A stretch of 10,497 nt of DNA from an uncultured Acidimicrobiaceae bacterium (GTDB lineage: Bacteria; Actinomycetota; Acidimicrobiia; Acidimicrobiales; Ilumatobacteraceae), in assembly GCA_903919215.1 (NCBI GenBank), contig CAIXHI010000152.1, positions 1 through 10,497 of the forward strand. The letters are read 5' to 3'. The notes under the pieces were generated by a model that worked only from the letters and a program-made list of their open reading frames with translations, ran no database searches and was not told the origin of the DNA. Position 1 is the stretch's first letter, and each line of letters starts with the position of its first letter. Position numbers and translations under genes: made by a program. Of this stretch, positions 5,978 through 10,497 are shown one piece after another.

Positions 5978-6585
5978 GTCGTTTGAACGAAGCCAACGTG
6001 ATCCTCGCCAAGGAGATCATCGGGCGTTACCCGAAGGCTCGCTCGGCCACCATTCCGCTGCTGCACCTGTCGCAGCAGCAGAACGGGTATGTCACCAACG
6101 AGGCCATGGCGCAGATCGCCCAACTGGTTGGCGCAACGTCGGCCGAGGTGCTGGGAACCGCCACGTTCTACGAGATGTTCAAGTTCGAGCCGGTCGGCAA
6201 GTACCTGGTCAACATCTGCGGCACGCTGTCATGCGCATTGATGGGCTCCGAGACGTTGTTGCACCACGCCGAAGAGAAGTTGGGTGTGAAGGCTGGCGGC
6301 ACGACCGAGGATGGTCTGTTCACACTCGAGCGGGCGGAGTGCCAGGCAGCCTGTACTGAGGCCCCGTGTCTGCAGGTGAACTACCGCTACCGCTACAAGG
6401 TGACGACTGCCGAGCTCGACGAACTACTCGATGATCTCGCTGCTGGCCGTCTCGACGGTGAGGTGCCGCCGCACGGCACGGTTGCCCGCGTGCGCCAGCA
6501 CATTCCGGCCGACAAGGGTGTGGGCGCGGTGCATCCCGACGCTGTGGTGGCCCCGCCGGCATGGATCACGGAGGGCGCCAAGTGA
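5974..6585 (+). CDS. nuoE: NADH-quinone oxidoreductase subunit E
   Basis: A 203-residue thioredoxin-fold subunit of the NADH-oxidising module, binding the [2Fe-2S] cluster N1a next to NuoF. The four ligands are in the usual pattern: Cys82 and Cys87 in CGTLSC (Cys-x4-Cys), and Cys123 and Cys127 in ECQAAC (Cys-x3-Cys). The N-terminal helical part has LLHLSQQQNGYV and GTATFYEMF, both typical of the 24-kDa family. The C-terminus continues about 45 residues beyond the thioredoxin-like domain (after LDDLAAGRL) with low-complexity, Pro- and Val-rich sequence of no clear function. ATG 5974 overlaps the nuoD stop, with GGAG at 5960-5963 ten bases upstream. The frame is open further up inside nuoD, but without family similarity. 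Confidence 0.95.
   Translation: MSRLNEANVILAKEIIGRYPKARSATIPLLHLSQQQNGYVTNEAMAQIAQLVGATSAEVLGTATFYEMFKFEPVGKYLVNICGTLSCALMGSETLLHHAEEKLGVKAGGTTEDGLFTLERAECQAACTEAPCLQVNYRYRYKVTTAELDELLDDLAAGRLDGEVPPHGTVARVRQHIPADKGVGAVHPDAVVAPPAWITEGAK
6570..6575 (+). promoter_or_regulatory. Ribosome binding site deciding the nuoF GTG start
   Basis: GGAGGG lies six bases before GTG 6582. An upstream in-frame ATG at 6561 has no comparable site and would place this sequence inside the coding region, so GTG 6582 is preferred. Confidence 0.75.
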
Positions 6586-7982
6586 GCCGTTACGCATGGG
6601 CACCCGGCTACACCGACGACGGTGATCGCCCGAGGATCGTCACCTCGCGATTCCAGTACGAGGATGGCTACACACTCGACCGCTCCCTCGCCACCGGCGG
6701 GTACGTCGGCCTTCGCGCCGCACTCGGGCGTACGCCCAGCGAGGTGCACGACGAGGTCAGGTCCGCCACCGTGCTTGGTCGTGGCGGCGCCGGTTTCCCG
6801 GCTGGTACGAAGTGGGGTCTCACTCCGCAGGGTGTGTGGCCTCGGTACCTCGTCGTCAACGGCGACGAATCCGAGCCCGGCACCTACAAGGACCGCCTGC
6901 TCATGGAGCGCGATCCGCACCAGTTGATCGAGGGTTGCCTCATCGCCAGCTACGCCGCTGGCCTGTCGCAGTGCTTCCTGTACATCCGTGGCGAGATGGC
7001 GCTGGCCCAAGAGCGCGTCGCTGCTGCGCTGAACGAGGCCTACGCGGCTGGCTACGTCGGCAAGAACATCCTCGGCACCAACTTCAGTATCGACATCGTG
7101 TTGCACTGGGGTGCCGGTGCCTACGTCGTGGGTGAAGAGACCGCACTCATCGAGTCGCTCGAGGGCAACCGCGGAATGCCGCGCCTGAAGCCCCCGTTCT
7201 TTCCGGCAGCCATCGGCCTGTACGGCAAGCCCACCATCGTCAACAATGTCGAGACGCTCAGCAACCTGCCGTGGTTGCTCACCAACGGCGCCGCTGCGTA
7301 TACGGCCATCGGCACCGAGACCTCACCCGGTACGCGCATCATCGCCGTGTCGGGTCACGTCAAACGCCCCGGTGTCTACGAGATCATCAACGGCAGCACG
7401 ACATTCCGCGACGTGATCTACGGCGAGGAGTTCTGTCAGGGCATCCGCGACGGCCACGAGTTGAAGGCATTCATCCCCGGTGGCGGTTCGGCCCCGTGGT
7501 TCCTTCCTGATCAGATCGACCTCCCGTTCGAAGCGAAGATGGTCGGCCCCGCCGGATCGATGCTCGGCTCGGGCGCAATCATGGTGATGGACGAGACCAC
7601 CGACATTCCGGCGATGGCACTGACGCTCGTGCGCTTCTATGCCCACGAATCGTGCGGTAAGTGCGTGCCCTGCCGCGAGGGCGGCACGTGGCTGATGCGC
7701 ATCATGGAGCGCGTGGTCGCCGGTCGCGGCACACAGCGCGACCTTGATCAGATGCTGGAGATCGGCCAGAGCATCACGCCCGGCCAATACCCACACGCCG
7801 CGAGCGAGCGCCTCGGCCTCGCCGCCGCTCCGTTCCCGTTCCGGATGACCACCATCTGTTTCGTCGGTCCGTCGGCATACAACGCTGTCGATTCGGCGCT
7901 CACCCTGTTCCCCGACGAGTTCCAAGCGAAGTTGATGAAGCGCACGTCCATCCCGGTGACCGCTGTCGGAGCTGACTCATGA
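6582..7982 (+). CDS. nuoF: NADH-quinone oxidoreductase subunit F
   Basis: A 466-residue NADH-binding subunit carrying FMN and [4Fe-4S] cluster N3; it takes hydride from NADH and starts the electron chain. GRGGAGFPAGTKWG (67-79) is the FMN/NADH loop, and NGDESEPGTYKDR (93-105) and GAGAYVVGEETALIES (177-192) are family signatures. In the latter a valine stands where many members have Cys. ESCGKCVPCREG (356-367) supplies Cys358, Cys361 and Cys364, and Cys426 in TTICFVGPSA is the fourth ligand. An SLBB-type domain lies about 250-300. The distance from Cys364 to Cys426 is larger than the usual roughly 40 residues because of an insertion at about 397-421. GTG 6582 overlaps the nuoE stop (GTGA). The stop overlaps the nuoG ATG (ATGA). 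Confidence 0.96.
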   Translation: MSRYAWAPGYTDDGDRPRIVTSRFQYEDGYTLDRSLATGGYVGLRAALGRTPSEVHDEVRSATVLGRGGAGFPAGTKWGLTPQGVWPRYLVVNGDESEPGTYKDRLLMERDPHQLIEGCLIASYAAGLSQCFLYIRGEMALAQERVAAALNEAYAAGYVGKNILGTNFSIDIVLHWGAGAYVVGEETALIESLEGNRGMPRLKPPFFPAAIGLYGKPTIVNNVETLSNLPWLLTNGAAAYTAIGTETSPGTRIIAVSGHVKRPGVYEIINGSTTFRDVIYGEEFCQGIRDGHELKAFIPGGGSAPWFLPDQIDLPFEAKMVGPAGSMLGSGAIMVMDETTDIPAMALTLVRFYAHESCGKCVPCREGGTWLMRIMERVVAGRGTQRDLDQMLEIGQSITPGQYPHAASERLGLAAAPFPFRMTTICFVGPSAYNAVDSALTLFPDEFQAKLMKRTSIPVTAVGADS

Positions 7983-10369
7983 CTGACATCCCCCCCGTCG
8001 AGGAAGTCGAAGCACCTCTCGTCGACCCGAACGAAGTTCGGATCACGATCAACGGCCACGAGGTCGTCAGCACCAAGGGCGAGATGGTCATCGCCGCGGC
8101 GGCCCGCGCCGGCGACTACATCCCGCACTTCTGCTACCACCCGCGTATGGAGCCGGTGGGTATGTGCCGCATGTGCATGGTGGATATCGACGGTGGTCGT
8201 GGCCCGATGCTGCAGCCCGCATGCATGGTGCCGGTATCGCCCGGTATGAAGGTCGACACCGAATCGCCCGCCACCAAGCGCGCGCAGGAGGGCATCATCG
8301 AACTGCTGCTCGCCAACCACCCGCTCGACTGCCCGGTCTGCGACAAGGGTGGCGAGTGTCCGTTGCAGGACCAGTCGTTCAGCCACGGCCCCGGCGAGAG
8401 TCGCTACGTGGAAGAGAAGCGGCACTACGAGAAGCCGATCGCGATCAGCGACATCGTCTTCCTCGACCGCGAGCGTTGCATCCTGTGCGACCGCTGCACT
8501 CGCTTCGCCGATGAAGTGGCCGGCGACGCGCTGATCCAGTTCAACAGCCGCGGCAACAACACCCACATCACCACGTTCCCCGACGAACCGTTCTCCAGCT
8601 ACTTCAGTGGCAACACCGTGCAGATCTGCCCGGTCGGCGCACTCACCGCGAAGCCCTACCGCTTCAAGGCCCGCCCGTGGGATCTCTCCCAGCAGGAGAG
8701 CACGTGCACCACGTGCTCGGTCGGTTGTCGCACGGTGGTGCAGAGCAGCCACGACGAACTGCTGCGCTACATGGGTGTCGACAGCGATCCCGTGAACCAC
8801 GGCTGGCTGTGCGACCGTGGTCGCTTCAACTTCGAATCAGTGAAGAGCGCCGACCGGGTGCTGCAGCCACTGGTGCGTCAGGCCGACGTATTCCAGCCCG
8901 CTACCTGGAGCACCGCACTCGCCGAAGCCGCTGGGCTCATTCTGGCGGCCAATGCCGCTGGTGGACCCAAGAGCATCGCCGTCATCGGCGGCGCTCGCGG
9001 CACCAACGAGGACGCCTTCGCGTGGAGCCGTCTCGGGCACGAGGTCATCGGTACGCCGAACGTGTACTCGCAGATGGGTGACGGCCTCCCGGCCGATCTG
9101 CTGCTGCTCGATCGGGCCACCATCGACCAGGCCGCCACCGCCACCACCATCGTGTTGCTGGCGCCCGACCTGAAGGAAGAGTTGCCGGTGCTGTACCTGC
9201 GCCTTCGGGAGGCGGCCGAGAAGAAGCGCAGTCGCATCATCGAGTTCGCGCCGAAGCAGTCGGGCCTCACTCGCAACGCATGGCGTCACTTCGCCTACGA
9301 GCCGGGCACCCAGGTGGCCGCCGTGGAGAAGGCGCTCGCCGATCCTGAGATCGCTGCTCAGCTCGCCAAGGGCAGCGTCGTGGTGGTCGCCGGTCGCGGC
9401 AACCTTGCCGAGACCAGTACTGCCACGGTGCAGGCGATCCGCACGGTGCTCGACGCCACCCCGGGGAGCCGCATCCTGCCGGCGTTCCGACGTGGCAACG
9501 TGGTGGGCGCGTTGCAGGTTGGTATGCGCACTGCCGACGGCGGGCTCGACACCCGCGCGGCGCTGCAGGCTGCCGCCGACGGCAAGATCGAGTGCCTCGT
9601 GCTCGTCGGCGCCGATCCGCTCACCGATTTCCCCGACACCGATCTCGCTCGTCGTGCGCTTGCCGGTGCTCGTCGCATCGTGGCCGTCGACACGTTCCTC
9701 ACCCCGTCGGCGAAGCTCGCGAACGTCGTGCTGGCTGCCAGTGCGTATGCCGAGAAGAGCGGCACCACCACGAACATCGAAGGTCGCGTCACTACCGTCG
9801 CCCAGCAGGTGACCCCTGCCGGGAACACCCGTGCCGACTGGATGATCGCCACAGAGTTGGCGCTCGAACTGGGCGGTGACTTCGCCTATGAAACCATCGA
9901 CGACGTCACGGCCGACATCGCCTGGCACGTGGTCGGCTACGAGGCGATCACACCTCAGGCGTTGGCCGCTGCGAAGGACGGCATCATCGCCGCTCTGCCG
10001 CCGGCCATGGCGGCGGTGAAGCTGCTCGAGGCAGTGATCCCCGAACGCAACTCCTACGACTTCCGTCTCGTCGTCAGCCGCACGATGTACGACCAGGCCA
10101 CCGGCACAGCGAACTCGCCGTCGCTGGCCCACCTGGCCGCGCAAACCGCAGTGCATCTCCACCCGCTCGACCTCGGCAAGGTGGGCACCACTGAAGGTGC
10201 CACCGTGAAGATGTCCAGCACGCGGGCGACCATCGTGCTGAATGTGGTGGCCGATCCTGCCGTTCTGCGGGGCACCGCCTGGGTGCCCTTCAACCACTCC
10301 GGGGCCAACGTCGGCGACCTCATCGACTGCACCGCCGCCGTGAACGACGTCAGAATCGAGAACCTGTGA
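7979..10369 (+). CDS. nuoG: NADH-quinone oxidoreductase subunit G
   Basis: A 796-residue subunit that carries most clusters of the peripheral arm. Ligands read in order: [2Fe-2S] N1b Cys52, Cys63, Cys66, Cys82; [4Fe-4S] N5 His114, Cys118, Cys121, Cys127 (HPLDCPVCDKGGEC); N4 Cys167, Cys170, Cys173 (RCILCDRC) and Cys217 (QICPVGAL); and the off-path N7 Cys243, Cys246, Cys250 and Cys278. N7 is present only in some bacteria, so retaining it is informative. From about 290 on the protein has the molybdopterin-oxidoreductase fold, diverged and without evident cofactor signature, as expected for NuoG. It ends in a beta-rich domain with WVPFNHSGANVGDL. The start is ATG 7979 with GGAG at 7968-7971, seven bases upstream. 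Length is near that of the Thermus homologue. The stop overlaps the ATG of a 17-codon frame. Confidence 0.95.
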   Translation: MTDIPPVEEVEAPLVDPNEVRITINGHEVVSTKGEMVIAAAARAGDYIPHFCYHPRMEPVGMCRMCMVDIDGGRGPMLQPACMVPVSPGMKVDTESPATKRAQEGIIELLLANHPLDCPVCDKGGECPLQDQSFSHGPGESRYVEEKRHYEKPIAISDIVFLDRERCILCDRCTRFADEVAGDALIQFNSRGNNTHITTFPDEPFSSYFSGNTVQICPVGALTAKPYRFKARPWDLSQQESTCTTCSVGCRTVVQSSHDELLRYMGVDSDPVNHGWLCDRGRFNFESVKSADRVLQPLVRQADVFQPATWSTALAEAAGLILAANAAGGPKSIAVIGGARGTNEDAFAWSRLGHEVIGTPNVYSQMGDGLPADLLLLDRATIDQAATATTIVLLAPDLKEELPVLYLRLREAAEKKRSRIIEFAPKQSGLTRNAWRHFAYEPGTQVAAVEKALADPEIAAQLAKGSVVVVAGRGNLAETSTATVQAIRTVLDATPGSRILPAFRRGNVVGALQVGMRTADGGLDTRAALQAAADGKIECLVLVGADPLTDFPDTDLARRALAGARRIVAVDTFLTPSAKLANVVLAASAYAEKSGTTTNIEGRVTTVAQQVTPAGNTRADWMIATELALELGGDFAYETIDDVTADIAWHVVGYEAITPQALAAAKDGIIAALPPAMAAVKLLEAVIPERNSYDFRLVVSRTMYDQATGTANSPSLAHLAAQTAVHLHPLDLGKVGTTEGATVKMSSTRATIVLNVVADPAVLRGTAWVPFNHSGANVGDLIDCTAAVNDVRIENL

Positions 10370-10422
10370 TGCGACCGCTGGCTTGCCGCGACCTTGGTCC
10401 GCAGTGGAGGGTGAACTTGTGA
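10369..10422 (+). CDS. Possible 17-residue mini-ORF between nuoG and nuoH
   Basis: A short frame reads MRPLACRDLGPQWRVNL and then TGA. Its ATG shares one base with the nuoG stop (TGATG), and its TGA shares one base with the nuoH ATG (TGATG again). It fills the only spacer of more than 13 bases in the window. No ribosome binding site of its own is evident; the one for nuoH (GGAGGG at 10406-10411) lies inside it. It may be translated by re-initiation and couple nuoG to nuoH, or it may be an untranslated spacer that is open by chance. The peptide matches nothing I know. Confidence 0.35.
   Translation: MRPLACRDLGPQWRVNL
10406..10411 (+). promoter_or_regulatory. nuoH: Ribosome binding site for nuoH
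   Basis: GGAGGG lies seven bases before GTG 10419 and ten before ATG 10422, so it serves either of the two adjacent in-frame starts. Confidence 0.65.
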
Positions 10423-10497
10423 TGTTCGCTGTCGACTCACTTCTCGATCACATCAAGCTGTTCAGCATCCCGACCCTGATCGTCATCATCAAGGTCC
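10422..10497 (+). CDS. nuoH: NADH-quinone oxidoreductase subunit H, N-terminal fragment
   Basis: Only the first 25 codons are in the window. The peptide begins MFAVDSLLDHIKLF and continues into a hydrophobic segment (PTLIVIIKV), which fits the first membrane helix of NuoH, the subunit that shapes the quinone chamber and links the two arms of complex I. The assignment rests mainly on position after nuoG in a nuoA-N-type operon. The start could also be the GTG three bases earlier (10419), which is closer to the ideal distance from GGAGGG. The gene is cut by the window edge. Confidence 0.75.
   Translation, partial: MFAVDSLLDHIKLFSIPTLIVIIKV

Noticed and set aside
6561..6581. ATG 6561 as the nuoF start
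   Set aside because: GGAGGG at 6570-6575 is ideally placed for GTG 6582 and would be inside the gene if 6561 were used.
8837..10297. Open frame of 486 codons on the - strand opposite nuoG
   Set aside because: It lies wholly antisense to a clear NuoG, has Arg/His/Gly-rich composition without domain motifs, and is expected from strong third-position G/C bias.

Overview
The window is high-GC bacterial DNA in which every gene lies on the + strand, packed head to tail with overlaps or gaps of at most 13 bases (one 52-base spacer holds only a mini-ORF). It carries the end of a cytochrome bc-type quinol oxidase gene set followed directly by the respiratory complex I (NADH:quinone oxidoreductase, nuo) operon. 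Gene content, the GC-rich codon usage, frequent GTG starts and GGAGG-type ribosome binding sites suggest a high-GC actinobacterium. The cytochrome b - Rieske - diheme cytochrome c arrangement differs from the qcrCAB order of mycobacteria and streptomycetes, and a deep-branching class such as Acidimicrobiia is my best guess. That assignment is inference, not proof.

Layout. Bases 1-352: C-terminal part of a cytochrome b (subunit IV-like), cut by the window edge. 366-1217: Rieske iron-sulfur protein with two membrane helices and an internal twin-arginine motif. 1214-2290: membrane-anchored diheme cytochrome c. 2290-3105: a three-helix membrane protein that I do not recognise. 3110-10369: nuoA, nuoB, nuoC, nuoD, nuoE, nuoF and nuoG, all intact and with their expected iron-sulfur, FMN and quinone-site residues. 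10369-10422: a 17-codon open frame that overlaps both neighbours by one base. 10422 to the end: the first codons of nuoH. No RNA genes, mobile elements, repeats, CRISPR arrays, convincing promoters or terminators were seen, and there is no gene-free stretch above 300 bases.

How the genes work together. Complex I oxidises NADH through NuoE/F/G, passes electrons to quinone at the NuoB/NuoD interface and pumps ions; NuoA and NuoH belong to the membrane arm. The resulting quinol (menaquinone is likely in this group) would be oxidised by the cytochrome b/Rieske complex, with the diheme cytochrome c as electron acceptor toward a terminal oxidase. The tight coupling means that both quinone-linked complexes are probably co-transcribed.

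Most of the window is ordinary core metabolism. The parts worth a second look are the unknown membrane protein between the two complexes, the altered Qo-site motif of cytochrome b, the two-helix Tat-type Rieske protein, an insertion beside the last cluster cysteine of NuoF, and the coupled mini-ORF before nuoH.
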